Source: Mastigocoleus testarum BC008
GTDB taxonomy: Bacteria; Cyanobacteriota; Cyanobacteriia; Cyanobacteriales; Nostocaceae
NCBI RefSeq assembly: GCF_001456025.1
Contig: NZ_LMTZ01000096.1
Location: 235,866 to 299,865, forward strand
DNA length: 64,000 nucleotides
Direction of reading: 5' to 3'
This document shows, piece after piece, positions 14,932 through 24,469 of the stretch; the first letter of the stretch is position 1, and each line of letters begins with the position of its first letter. The translations under genes were made by a program, and so were the position numbers. Under the pieces are notes generated by a model. It was not told where the DNA came from and did not search any database. It saw nothing but the letters and a program-made list of their open reading frames with translations.

Positions 14932-17900
14932 TCAATTTAATGGAACACTCACTTTACCATTCCCATTACCATTACCGTTATGATTTGCAACAACTAACTC
15001 TAAACTTTCTTCATCTTGAGGTTTTGGCGGATTCCCACCAGAGAAATCCCGTAGCAACCCCATCAATGCAGGTACAACAGTTGGGGTCAGAATCGTAGAA
15101 AACGCTAAACCACCCGTCAGCACAATTCCCAATCCCTGATAGAGTTCTGCACCTTTCCCAGGAATTACAGCCAAAGGTAACATTCCTAACACACTAGTTC
15201 CAGCAGACATAAAGATCGGACGCAGACGGTCTTTTACTGATAGATAAAGGGAAGTATCATAATCTTTGCCTTCTTTTTGTAAATGCAAAGCGTGGTCAAC
15301 TAACAAAATTGCATTGTTAACAACAATCCCGGTGAGAATAACGAATCCTAAACCGGTAATCATGTCTAGGGGAACCACTACACCAGGAATAGAATTGACA
15401 AGGACCAAACTTAAAAGTGCGCCAGTAATTCCCATGGGAACTGTCGCCATAATTAATACTGGGTAGGTAAAGGAACGATATAAGGCGACCAGCAGTAAAT
15501 AAGTAATTACCAAGGATAGAACAAAGGTTGACCCCAATTGAAATAAGGTTTCCGATAACACATCTGCAGAACCAGCCAGTTCGAGGCGAAAACCTGCTGG
15601 TAAAGTTTGGCGCAGGGGGTCGAGAATTTGCTCTTCGGTTTGTTCGATTAACTGACCTAGAGGTGCTTCTCGGGCTAAACGCACAGTGAGAGTTAGCGAT
15701 CGCTCTAAATCTACGTGGTTAATTGCATCTGGTCCTGTGGCTTCAACGACATCGGCGACGTCTGCAAGTTGCACTTGGCGACCATTACCAATATTTAAAG
15801 GTAACTGACGTAGTTGTTCTGGTGTTTCAACGAATGTATCTTGTAACTCAACCGTAACATCTAACTCTCGGCGACCATCGGTAAACTCGGAAGCTCGTAA
15901 ACCTCCCAATGCAGCTTCGACAATCGCTCCTAAATCTGCTTCCGAAAGTCCGACTTCTGCTAAACGTTCCCGATTAGGAATAACTTGAAGTTCTGGTGCT
16001 CCAGTAACAAAATTAGAACGGACGTTTTGCACCCCAGTTAGTCCCCTTAATTGCTGCATTAATTTTTGCTGCAATTGATTTAACTGTTCCAGGTCTTGTC
16101 CAATCAGGTTAACTTCAAATTCTTTACCGGGGTCTCGGAAAATGGAAACGCGTCGAGGAACGAGAAAACGATAACCAGGGAAATTACCACTAACTGCACG
16201 CATGCGATCGACTAGTTCATCGAGTTTGTTACCCGTTGCTTCCTCTGGTTTGACAAAAGCTGCAATTGCTCTGAGTCCGTTTCGATGGACATAAAGCGAT
16301 CGCATGACTTCTGGTTGTTCGCTAACAAAATCTCTTGCTCCTTGGGAAAGTTTGATAGCTTCAGGAATGCTGGTTCCGGGGAATGGTTCAGACAACCACA
16401 AAATTAGATTACGGTTTCCTTCGGGTAGGTAGTCTGCAGGTGGTAGTAATTGAAAACTTACAAATAAAAGCGCGATCGGAATTGTTAAAACTACCAAGCG
16501 TCTACCTTTGCGTTTTTCACCAATGGACCAACCCACAGTTAACAGTAAAAACTTCTCTAACTTGCGTTGGAAGAATAGAAATCCGGCTGAAGTTTTAGTA
16601 ACAGCTTTTTCAAGTAAATTAGGACTTAGCCATTTCTTATTAATTCTCGGTCGTTTGAGATTGCTATTTCCTTGCGGAAACGCTCCGCTAACCTGCGTCG
16701 CAATGACTGTAGTTTGGTTATTCGTAGGTAAGTTCTGTAAGTTTTGAGTGTTAAACTCATTGTTCTGATTTATATTTACCTTCCCATCTTGATTATTCCC
16801 CATTCCCTGAAGGATTCGTTCAGCTTCTGCTGGATTGAGAAATAACCCCGACAACATCGGAACTAAGGTTAATGCAGCAAACAGAGAAAACATCACCGAA
16901 GTTGAAAGGGCGATACCGATATCAAAAAATAATTGTCCCGCTTCACCTGTAACTAAGATAATCGGAGCAAATACAGCTACAGTTGTTAAAGTCGAAGCTA
17001 ACATCGCTCCACCAACTTCTTGAGTTCCTTCGATTGCAGCTTTAACTGGAGATTTACCCCGTTGCATATGGGTAAAGACATTTTCCAAGACCACGATCGC
17101 ATTATCTACGACCATCCCCACAGCAAAGGCTAACCCAGCTAAGCTAATCACATTGAGCGATCGCCCTAACAAGGAAAAGACAATAAAAACTGTAATTAAT
17201 GTAGTGGGAATCGTAATTGCAATTACTGCAACCGTTCGCAGGGAACCCAAAAATAATACTAATACTAAAGCTGCGAGGACAGCCCCCATCATCAAATTAC
17301 CTTGGACAAAGGAGATGGATTCATTAATATAGTCATTTTCGTCATAGGGAATATCAAAGGTAATACCTTCTCCTTCCCGGTCAAACCGTGCTTCTAAATC
17401 CTTGAGAGCTTGACGAATCCCTTTAGAGATTTCTGGTACATTTGCATTGGGTTGACGAATAATTCCTGTAGCTACCGCAGGTTCATTATTACGAATTAAG
17501 GCGCGGTCTTGAATACCCCGACCAATCCGAGCTTGAGCAACATCTCGGAGATAAACCGTTCCCGACTCATCTCGTCTTAAAATAAAATCTTCTAACTGTT
17601 TAACATCCGTCGAACGGCTAACTGTACGAACTCGATATTCCCTTCGTCCCAAAACTAAGGGACCACCCCGAATATCTCGGTTATTGCTACGCAGCGCATT
17701 GACTACATCACCAATTCTCAAATTGCGATCAGCTAAAGCTTTGGGGTCAACAATCACTTCAACTTCTCTTTCTTTTCCCCCAGAAATCAGAAACTGACCG
17801 ACCCCTTGAACCTGTCGAAACCTAGGAATGACAACATCATCAACTAGGTCGCGGTAATGATTGTCATCAGGAGTAAAACCTTCCTTGGGAGTCAGAATTA

Positions 17901-18318
17901 CCCACATCATGGGGCTACTGCTACCACTGACAATCTCTACATCCGATTCACCAGCTTCTTCGGGAAGTTGTTCTACCTGTTGGAGTTTATTTAAAACATC
18001 CACTAAGCGCTGATTGATATCAATATCCCAGTTAAACTCTAAATTAATAGTGCTGTTACCAGAAGAACTACTACTAGTAACTTCTTGTATTCCCTGGACT
18101 TCTTGTAATCTTTCCTCGATGGGACGAGTAATTAATTCTTCAACTTCAGTGGGACTTGCACCAGAATAAGGAGTAGTAATAGTAATTTCCGGACGTTCTC
18201 CACCCGGTCGTAACTCTAGGGGTAGGTTTAATAAAGATAGAGTTCCGAATAAAGCCAAAATACAGAATAGAACAAAAGTTCCATGTCGCCAACGGACAGC
18301 AGTTTTGATGAAGTTCAT
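14932..18318 (-). CDS. RND-family (HAE1/AcrB-type) efflux pump, inner-membrane component
   Basis: This is a proton-driven trimeric inner-membrane exporter. The 1128-residue protein has the usual duplicated arrangement: a first helix near residues 15-35, a large periplasmic porter/docking domain, a membrane bundle including GLAFAVGMVVDNAIVVLEN (helix 4 with its conserved Asp pair region), then a second copy with GFVILTGIVVNNAILLVDHA. It is somewhat longer than the ~1040 typical of AcrB because of a Asn/Gln-rich cytoplasmic linker at about 505-565. It is the last gene of the tetR-adaptor-small membrane protein-pump cluster. Substrate is unknown. Confidence 0.94.
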   Translation of the reverse strand: MNFIKTAVRWRHGTFVLFCILALFGTLSLLNLPLELRPGGERPEITITTPYSGASPTEVEELITRPIEERLQEVQGIQEVTSSSSSGNSTINLEFNWDIDINQRLVDVLNKLQQVEQLPEEAGESDVEIVSGSSSPMMWVILTPKEGFTPDDNHYRDLVDDVVIPRFRQVQGVGQFLISGGKEREVEVIVDPKALADRNLRIGDVVNALRSNNRDIRGGPLVLGRREYRVRTVSRSTDVKQLEDFILRRDESGTVYLRDVAQARIGRGIQDRALIRNNEPAVATGIIRQPNANVPEISKGIRQALKDLEARFDREGEGITFDIPYDENDYINESISFVQGNLMMGAVLAALVLVLFLGSLRTVAVIAITIPTTLITVFIVFSLLGRSLNVISLAGLAFAVGMVVDNAIVVLENVFTHMQRGKSPVKAAIEGTQEVGGAMLASTLTTVAVFAPIILVTGEAGQLFFDIGIALSTSVMFSLFAALTLVPMLSGLFLNPAEAERILQGMGNNQDGKVNINQNNEFNTQNLQNLPTNNQTTVIATQVSGAFPQGNSNLKRPRINKKWLSPNLLEKAVTKTSAGFLFFQRKLEKFLLLTVGWSIGEKRKGRRLVVLTIPIALLFVSFQLLPPADYLPEGNRNLILWLSEPFPGTSIPEAIKLSQGARDFVSEQPEVMRSLYVHRNGLRAIAAFVKPEEATGNKLDELVDRMRAVSGNFPGYRFLVPRRVSIFRDPGKEFEVNLIGQDLEQLNQLQQKLMQQLRGLTGVQNVRSNFVTGAPELQVIPNRERLAEVGLSEADLGAIVEAALGGLRASEFTDGRRELDVTVELQDTFVETPEQLRQLPLNIGNGRQVQLADVADVVEATGPDAINHVDLERSLTLTVRLAREAPLGQLIEQTEEQILDPLRQTLPAGFRLELAGSADVLSETLFQLGSTFVLSLVITYLLLVALYRSFTYPVLIMATVPMGITGALLSLVLVNSIPGVVVPLDMITGLGFVILTGIVVNNAILLVDHALHLQKEGKDYDTSLYLSVKDRLRPIFMSAGTSVLGMLPLAVIPGKGAELYQGLGIVLTGGLAFSTILTPTVVPALMGLLRDFSGGNPPKPQDEESLELVVANHNGNGNGNGKVSVPLN
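16668..16707. repeat. Palindromic repeat block inside the RND pump gene
   Basis: The block contains GCGGAAACGCTCCGC, a small hairpin, next to TAACCTGCGTCGCAATGAC. It resembles the non-coding GC-rich blocks at 3790-3930 and 63778-63850. It falls in the poorly conserved cytoplasmic linker of the pump and stays in frame, so it may be a tolerated insertion. Confidence 0.45.
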
Positions 18319-18331
18319 CGGTTTTGAGTAA

Positions 18332-18540
18332 GGAGTAAGGAGTAAGGAGTCAGGAGTCAGAAGTCAGAAGTCAGGAGTAATGGGTAACTGGTAATGGGTA
18401 ACTGGTAATTGGTAATTGGTAATTGGTACTTGGTAATTGGTAATTGGTAATTGGTAATTGGTACTTGAGTAATTCATTAGCCCTGATTCCTAACTCATTA
18501 CTTATTACTTATTACTTATTACTTATTACTCATTACCTCC
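18332..18540. repeat. Compound heptamer arrays between the RND pump and the small membrane protein gene
   Basis: The 214 bp spacer consists of successive tandem heptamers: AGTAAGG/AGTCAGG units (18328-18380), GGTAATT units (about 18382-18465) and ACTTATT units (about 18498-18535). No gene or other structure is visible within it. Confidence 0.88.
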
Positions 18541-18943
18541 TCTTCCCCAGTGTCAGCAATTGGTCTTTATCTCTGACTATAAATAAAGCTATTAATGCTC
18601 CCAGAGCGGGGACAGCAGCCCAAAATAAAGTATTTGGTCTTTCGTAAGGATTTAATAATCTTTCATATGTGGAAAGCACTGATACTGTATGCATTCCTAG
18701 TAACGCGCCGTAAGTCCAGGTTTTGAATAAACCCACCATAAAAACAAGGATTATCAGAGTTTGAATTGCACCAATAACATAGGAAACTACGGGCGATACG
18801 TTACCGATAAAGTAAAAAGTAGAAAATATACTTTGGGTAGATTCTGGTTGAAACAATTTTCTTAACGACCAAACCAGGAAAAATACTCCTGTAGAAAGAC
18901 GAATAATTGCTAAACCAATTTGTAACTTTCGTTCATCTGTCAT
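18533..18943 (-). CDS. Small four-helix membrane protein, DoxX-like
   Basis: The 136-residue protein has four hydrophobic helices and resembles DoxX/DoxD-like membrane proteins in size and topology (helix 1 IGLAIIRLSTGVFFLVWSL, followed by a loop beginning with a FQP motif). The exact family is not certain. It sits between the adaptor gene (124 bp upstream) and the RND pump gene in the same direction, so it may be part of the efflux operon, though heptamer arrays separate it from the pump gene. No catalytic motif was seen. Confidence 0.7.
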   Translation of the reverse strand: MTDERKLQIGLAIIRLSTGVFFLVWSLRKLFQPESTQSIFSTFYFIGNVSPVVSYVIGAIQTLIILVFMVGLFKTWTYGALLGMHTVSVLSTYERLLNPYERPNTLFWAAVPALGALIALFIVRDKDQLLTLGKRR

Positions 18944-19067
18944 GGGTTTGTAGGGTATTAGGGATTGGAGACTGGGGACTGGCGATTAGGAAAAGAAAAT
19001 AAGTAATAAACAACAAATAATGAATAATTAATAGATACCCAATCGCCTATCCCTAATCCCCAATCCC

Positions 19068-20486
19068 CTATAAAGGCTTGACCACTGCACCATCTCTAAG
19101 TCCATCTCCACCTTTTAATACAATGGGCTTACCATTTTGTAGTTCATTACTAGCGATCGCTACTTGTTCGCCCATATCTGCAACCATTTCCACCTCAAGC
19201 TGTTTTGCTTGACCATTCTCTACAGCAAATACAAACCACTGGTTTTGTCTTCTAGTTAATGCATCGCGGGAAACAACAAAACTTGGTGTATTTCCGGGTA
19301 GTTCTAAATTCGCTGAAATTGCCATTCCGGGTAATAATCCTTGGGGTGGATTATCTAACCTTACCCTCACTCGCTGTCGCCTAGATGCAGCTTCTGCTGA
19401 AGGTACTACCCCTGTAATTGTGGCATTTCCCCGCCATTGTGGAAGTGCACGAGCGGTCAATACAACTCTACTCCCTGATGGGACTCTACCACTCAAGTTT
19501 TCTGGTAGCTCCAAGAAAATATCAAGTCTTTCTCCTGCAACTAAGGTAAGAATTTCATTACCTGTTTGTACGTAGTCGCCAGGACTAACTTGTCTTTCTA
19601 AAACGACTCCACCAGAACTTGCTCTAATATTTGTACGTTCTAATCCTAATTTCGCTTGATTCACCGCTGCTACTGCTGCAGCCATATTCGCCCTTTGTGC
19701 TGCAATTTCTTCGCGGGTAGGACCTGCTTGTGCTTCTGCTAATTCTGCTTCAGCTTCTAATCTTTCTCCCCTTCGATCATCAACTGCTGTGCGAGCTTGG
19801 ACTAAAACTCTTTGGGCGATCGCACCTTCTTTAACTAATGCAGTTTGACGTTGGAGATTATCCATCGCTTCCTGTTCTCGTGCTTTTGCAGAACTTACTG
19901 CAGCTTGACGTTGAGCAATAATTTCTGGTCGAGTCCCAACTTCCAAGCGAGCTAGATTATTTCGCTGCTGTGCTAACTGAGCTTGAGCTTGAGATAGGGC
20001 TAACTTTTGGTCAGCATCATCAATGACTGCAATTGTCATTCCTGGAGTTATGCGATCGCCTGCTTGTTTCAAGACTTGGGTGATTACACCTCCTGTTTGC
20101 GCCCTAATTGTTGCTCTTTGGGGAGACTCCACTTGACCTAAAAGCTGAATCCGTCTCGTTGAATTACCCCGTGCTAATCTGGTAACTTCCACAGGTCGAG
20201 GTGGTGGTGTTTGCGCTGCATTCGCAATAGGTTCTGGTGTTTGCTTTAAGGGAGATATAAAACTCCACAAGGCGAATCCATTAGCTGCAACCGACAGCAA
20301 TAAAATCATCCACAACCAAGACTTTCCTGGTTTTTGAGTGGGGTATGACGACTGTTTTTGTTCTATTTGATTTACATCCACAGAAATATCAGAAGAATTA
20401 ATACCAGAAGAATTATCTGAGTTAGTTTCCGTCTGATGTTCTGGCTGCTTATCTAAAACAATATCTGGTGGTTGCAGTTCATTCAT
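19068..20486 (-). CDS. RND efflux periplasmic adaptor (HlyD/MFP family)
   Basis: The adaptor connects an inner-membrane pump to the outer-membrane channel. The 472-residue protein has a cytoplasmic polar N-terminus, one membrane helix (WLWMILLLSVAANGFALW, about 57-74), a split lipoyl-like domain (GQVESPQRATIRAQTGG and later NIRASSGGVVLERQVSPGD), a long Ala/Gln/Glu-rich coiled-coil hairpin in between, then beta-barrel and membrane-proximal domains. The hairpin holds repeated AQAQ/AEAEL-type heptads. It is transcribed ahead of the small membrane gene and the pump. A TetR-type operator lies 190 bp upstream of the start codon. Confidence 0.93.
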   Translation of the reverse strand: MNELQPPDIVLDKQPEHQTETNSDNSSGINSSDISVDVNQIEQKQSSYPTQKPGKSWLWMILLLSVAANGFALWSFISPLKQTPEPIANAAQTPPPRPVEVTRLARGNSTRRIQLLGQVESPQRATIRAQTGGVITQVLKQAGDRITPGMTIAVIDDADQKLALSQAQAQLAQQRNNLARLEVGTRPEIIAQRQAAVSSAKAREQEAMDNLQRQTALVKEGAIAQRVLVQARTAVDDRRGERLEAEAELAEAQAGPTREEIAAQRANMAAAVAAVNQAKLGLERTNIRASSGGVVLERQVSPGDYVQTGNEILTLVAGERLDIFLELPENLSGRVPSGSRVVLTARALPQWRGNATITGVVPSAEAASRRQRVRVRLDNPPQGLLPGMAISANLELPGNTPSFVVSRDALTRRQNQWFVFAVENGQAKQLEVEMVADMGEQVAIASNELQNGKPIVLKGGDGLRDGAVVKPL

Positions 20487-20677
20487 GGTTTTTAGTTGGG
20501 TAATCGGGGGTAATTGGTAAGACTTAAAACTGAATGGTCAACTCTTGAATTATTAATACTCAAGAGCAATACTCAAGATTAATACTCCTCAAATAATTGA
20601 TATTTGATTCATTGACACTTGATTTATTCGCATTTAATTGCTGAAAATCTAATTTATTAAGATTTGAAAATTTTATT

Positions 20678-20693
20678 CATACCAGTCGGTATG
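20678..20693. promoter_or_regulatory. Predicted TetR operator upstream of the efflux adaptor gene
   Basis: CATACCAGTCGGTATG is a perfect 6+6 inverted repeat (CATACC/GGTATG) around AGTC. A near-identical site lies immediately before the TetR gene. Two such copies flanking a tetR gene next to an efflux cassette are strong circumstantial evidence that this is the repressor's binding site. Confidence 0.78.
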
Positions 20694-20778
20694 TTAATGA
20701 TTAAAAAAACTTAGGTAAAAAATTAGATTCAAGAAATTAGGTAAGAAATTTAGATTCAAGAAATTTAGATCCGAAAAA

Positions 20779-21390
20779 CTAGCTTTTAATACCGAGTATT
20801 CTTAAGAGTCCAGGTCTCAGGTCTGTTTTAACAATTTTTAAATCATTTTTAACTCTTCCTAAGGTTAGAACTCCCTGTACAAATTCATACATATAGAGAG
20901 CTATTTTTAGTGGGTCTAAATCTCGACCGACAATACCCTCTCTTTGTGCATCAGCAACAAGAGAAGCAAAGTATTTGGTCATGCGGTCAATAATTTCAGC
21001 AGATGAATTTTTGAGCTTATCTTCCGTTGTACTTTGTCCGCTGGAAATAAAAGGACAACCAACAACACGACCGCTTTGAGCTTGCTTTTTCTCTTGCATA
21101 GAAATGATTAAATCGCAATATTTATCAATCCTTTCTAAAGAAGAATTCTGAGATGAGAAAACCCGATCTAAATCGACTCTAACACCTTGCCAATGCTCTT
21201 CAAAAGCAGCAGTTGCCAAATCAGCCTTTGATTTGAAATAGTGATAGAAAGCACCTTTTGTTACCCCTGCTCGATCACAAATTTGAACAATTCCGACCGA
21301 ATCATAATTACTTTGCCAAATTAAGTTAAGTGCTGTCTCTAACAACTTTTGCTTGGTTTCTCTTTGTTCTATCAGTCTTGATACTGCCAT
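20779..21390 (-). CDS. TetR/AcrR-family transcriptional repressor
   Basis: The ~203-residue protein has an N-terminal TetR helix-turn-helix (QICDRAGVTKGAFYHYFKSKADL, split by family consensus YHYF-K-K) and a helical ligand-binding C-terminus. It likely represses itself and the RND cassette downstream until an inducing ligand binds. I chose the ATG at 21390 (product begins MAVSRL); a start at 21411 would add seven residues and put the initiation site within about a dozen bases of the operator at 21424. The gene lies 292 bp upstream of the adaptor gene in the same orientation. Confidence 0.9.
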   Translation of the reverse strand: MAVSRLIEQRETKQKLLETALNLIWQSNYDSVGIVQICDRAGVTKGAFYHYFKSKADLATAAFEEHWQGVRVDLDRVFSSQNSSLERIDKYCDLIISMQEKKQAQSGRVVGCPFISSGQSTTEDKLKNSSAEIIDRMTKYFASLVADAQREGIVGRDLDPLKIALYMYEFVQGVLTLGRVKNDLKIVKTDLRPGLLRILGIKS

Positions 21391-21423
21391 ACTATGAAAA
21401 TAAACATGCATGACTTACATCAT

Positions 21424-21441
21424 ACATACCAGTTGGTATGT
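21424..21441. promoter_or_regulatory. Predicted TetR operator upstream of the tetR gene
   Basis: ACATACCAGTTGGTATGT is a 7+7 inverted repeat around AGTT and shares its CATACCAGTYGGTATG core with 20678-20693, differing at one central base. It lies 33 bp upstream of the preferred tetR start codon, as expected for autorepression. Confidence 0.78.
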
Positions 21442-21660
21442 TGGCAAATAGGTTCGGCGATATCAAGAATAGATACCCGCGACTGTAGTAGGAGTTTGCT
21501 TAATTGAATGAGTGTGAGAAGTGTGGAAACAGGAAGAGATATTCTTTAACAGGTAATCTTAAGGTAGGAAAGGAGTAGTTAGTACAAAAATCATCAAGTA
21601 AAAATTTACCAATTACCAATTACCAATTACCATTCGCCGTTAGGCGCGGGCGTATACCAA

Positions 21661-22314
21661 TTATTTTTGAGAAGAACGCAAATTATTTGGAACATTCTCA
21701 GGGATAGTCCACTGGTAAAGCGTATATGTACGACCATTATTAGCCTTTACCTGTTCTTCTCGTTCAGGTTTCCAGTCACCCATATTAAAAGCATGGGAAA
21801 CAACGCGAGTACCAGGTTTAAGTTCCTCAAATAACTTGGGTCGGAGCTTTAAGTTAACATCAGGAAGTAGGTAAAGGGTAACCACATTTGCATCCCTCAA
21901 ATCAGTCTTAAACAAATCTTGTTGTAAAAACTCAACCCGGTCGGAAACACCGGCTTTTTTTGCATTTTCTCGACTTTGCTTAACTAAGTCAGGGTTTATT
22001 TCTATACCAATAGCACGTTTGGCAGCATATTTTTGCACAGCAGTAATAGGGATTCTACCATCACCACTACCCAAATCAAAAACAACATCTCCATTGGAAA
22101 CATTAGCCATTTTCAACATTTGCTCAACAACTTCATTTGGTGTTGGAACAAAAGGAACATCAGCTTGAGTCTTTTTAACTTCTACAGCAGGAGGAGATGA
22201 TGCTTGCTCGGTATTTTGATTTTGGGCTTGTGCATTTGGTTTGCAACCAGCAACACTAAGAGCTAATATCCCAGCACTGACAAAAACTAACCTTTTAATG
22301 TGGCGTATGTGCAT
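21661..22314 (-). CDS. Class I SAM-dependent methyltransferase with lipoprotein-type signal
   Basis: The 217-residue protein carries a Rossmann methyltransferase core: motif I VVFDLGSGDGRIP (about residue 80), the acidic residue GIEINPDLV, and motif IV-like ANVVTLYLLPDVN. The N-terminus has a basic stretch, a hydrophobic segment and a lipobox-like LSVAGC, predicting lipid attachment at Cys24 and export. That is odd, because SAM is cytoplasmic. The sequence VVTLYLLPDVNLKLRPKL resembles a group of cyanobacterial methyltransferases of unknown substrate. The gene is monocistronic; a short AATTACC array (21608-21632) follows its 3' end. Confidence 0.82.
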   Translation of the reverse strand: MHIRHIKRLVFVSAGILALSVAGCKPNAQAQNQNTEQASSPPAVEVKKTQADVPFVPTPNEVVEQMLKMANVSNGDVVFDLGSGDGRIPITAVQKYAAKRAIGIEINPDLVKQSRENAKKAGVSDRVEFLQQDLFKTDLRDANVVTLYLLPDVNLKLRPKLFEELKPGTRVVSHAFNMGDWKPEREEQVKANNGRTYTLYQWTIPENVPNNLRSSQK

Positions 22315-22699
22315 AATAATTTTCTCCTTCTTAGTTTTGTCTGAGAATTCAGGAGTGAAAAATAATTCCTAATATCAATACCCAACAGTACGCAATGACT
22401 CAGCTAGCTTACAAGCGAGATACTAAGGTAATTTGTAAACACCAAAGCCTGCTGCGGTGTCGCATCGGCGTTCAGCTTCTAGCTGCAATACCTGCAGAGC
22501 CACGAACATAATTGTAATTTCTGATTTTGTACATAGCTTGCTTGTAGTTTATATGCGCTACGAGAACGAAATTGATGATAACTTGGGAGTTAGAGTTTAG
22601 GAGTAAATAAATTCTCCCAACTCTGAAATACTATCTTTTAAAATCAACTTTTAACCGTAGCCCATAAGATAAGGTGTGGTATTAACCATAAACTAATAA
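22315..22699. other. Gene-free spacer, 385 bp
   Basis: The spacer separates two minus-strand genes. A GC-richer patch at about 22445-22505 resembles other degenerate repeats in the window. I see no reading frame, RNA gene or clear terminator in it. Confidence 0.5.
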
Positions 22700-24058
22700 C
22701 TAGCGACGAGAAGATATAAATAGTAGTGGTATCCCAGTCAAAACAATTCCTACACCGAATAGAGAACTAACTCCGGTGTAAGCAAGACTAGAGTAAAGCA
22801 AATAACCACAAGTCACGCAAAATAGTATGGGTGTTACAGGATAGAAAGGAACGCGGAAAGCTCTATCCACCGCTTTCTCACGAATTCTCAATACGATTAG
22901 AGATAAGCCGGATAGTAGAAAAAAGAACCAGAAAACCGGAGCCGTATAATCTACCATTGACTCAAAACCCTTGCGCGTTAGAGTTCCTAATATCACTAAC
23001 CCTAAAGCAAAAGTTCCTTGAACTATATATGCATTAATTGGCGTATTGGTACGATTTCCTAAACCTCCTAGAAAAGAAAATAACGGAAAATCGCGCCCCA
23101 AAGCGTAACTGCTACGACCTCCGGTAAAAATTGTGGCATTAAGCGCACCTAAAGCAGAAATTGCAATTAACGAACTAATAAACGCAGCACCCGGTTCTCC
23201 AAAAGCACGACGCATCAAGTCTGCTGCAACAGCTTTAGAGGATTCCATCCCAGCAATCCCCAAACCCTGTATATAAGCCAGATTAATTAACAGATAAATT
23301 GCTGTAATAATACCAATACTCCATATGAGCGATCGCACCATATTGCGTTGAGCATTCTTCAAATCTGCAGAAATAAAAGCAGCTTCGTTCCAGCCACCGT
23401 AACTCAACAACACAAAAACTAACCCCAAACCTAAATTTAAACTATTTGAGGATGTATCGGTACTAGTTGTTTCTACAGGAGTAAAACGGAAAGCCAAACC
23501 CAAACCAACAATTGTAACTAGGATCAGACCCAGAACTTTCATTGCAGTTAACCAATTTTGTGTCCACTTTCCTTGGGTAATACCAGCAATATTTAACCCA
23601 GTTAATACCACAATCGCGACACAAGCATATATGGAAGAAGAGCGATCGCCAAGACCCCAGATCTGTGCTGTATAGTCACCAAATACAAAGGCTAAAAGTG
23701 CAATTGAACCAGTTTGAACAACAGTTAAGCGCGACCAAGCGAACAAAAAGCTAATCCACGAACCAAAAGCACGCCGTAAATAATAGTAACTACCTCCTGG
23801 ATGGGGATATGCTGTAGCTAACTCCGCAAAACACAAAGCTCCGACAAAAGATATAACGCCACCCAAAAACCATAAGCCAAGAGCCATTTCCGGATTATTG
23901 ACATTAGCTGCGACTAGAGAGGGGGTTTGAAAAATACCCACTCCAATAACAATACCGACAATGATTGCAACTGCATCCAATAATCCTAGCGCCGGTAATG
24001 GTTTTTTTCCTTGTTGCGAATCTGAAGAAACTGGAAAACTTTCATCTAGCTCATTCAT
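22700..24058 (-). CDS. APC-superfamily amino acid permease
   Basis: The 452-residue protein is an amino acid/polyamine/organocation transporter with about twelve hydrophobic helices. Helix 1 contains the family's unwound GVGIFQTP motif after GIVIGVGIF, and PHPGGSYYYLRRAFG marks the loop after helix 2 typical of these permeases. The distribution of helices fits the LAT/APA-like group; substrate cannot be inferred. It begins with ATG at 24058 and is flanked by ~400 bp spacers on both sides, so it is probably transcribed alone. Confidence 0.9.
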   Translation of the reverse strand: MNELDESFPVSSDSQQGKKPLPALGLLDAVAIIVGIVIGVGIFQTPSLVAANVNNPEMALGLWFLGGVISFVGALCFAELATAYPHPGGSYYYLRRAFGSWISFLFAWSRLTVVQTGSIALLAFVFGDYTAQIWGLGDRSSSIYACVAIVVLTGLNIAGITQGKWTQNWLTAMKVLGLILVTIVGLGLAFRFTPVETTSTDTSSNSLNLGLGLVFVLLSYGGWNEAAFISADLKNAQRNMVRSLIWSIGIITAIYLLINLAYIQGLGIAGMESSKAVAADLMRRAFGEPGAAFISSLIAISALGALNATIFTGGRSSYALGRDFPLFSFLGGLGNRTNTPINAYIVQGTFALGLVILGTLTRKGFESMVDYTAPVFWFFFLLSGLSLIVLRIREKAVDRAFRVPFYPVTPILFCVTCGYLLYSSLAYTGVSSLFGVGIVLTGIPLLFISSRR

Positions 24059-24469
24059 GTTAGTACCACCCTTATTAAACGAATTTTGTTTGATACTAAC
24101 TTCCTATATACCTAGATAAAAAAATTCCCAGGAATGGAATATAAATCAAATTGATTCGGCACAATAGTTTTTGCTTCATTCACACCCACCCCTTAAAATT
24201 TGCTTTGTCAATTATCCCAAATAAATATGACGAGAAAGTGACAGATTTATAGTCGCAGTTCGATTCAGACTCAAAAAGCTTATAAACTAAATGTCAACTT
24301 TTTAACAAAAAATTAATAATAAACTAAAATATTTGATTTCTCAACTTTTCTAAAATAATTGAAATTAAGTTAGATAAGGATAAACACCATCCTTTAAAGT
24401 ACTCATGATTTTATACACATAACTTCTGTTTTGCTAGTTAATTATGCTGTGGATTTTTTCTAATTCGAT
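24059..24469. other. Gene-free AT-rich spacer, 411 bp
   Basis: This region lies upstream of the permease and downstream of the histidine kinase. It is AT-rich with runs of A and T, and I see no gene or distinctive repeat. Promoter elements for the permease should lie in its left part. Confidence 0.5.
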
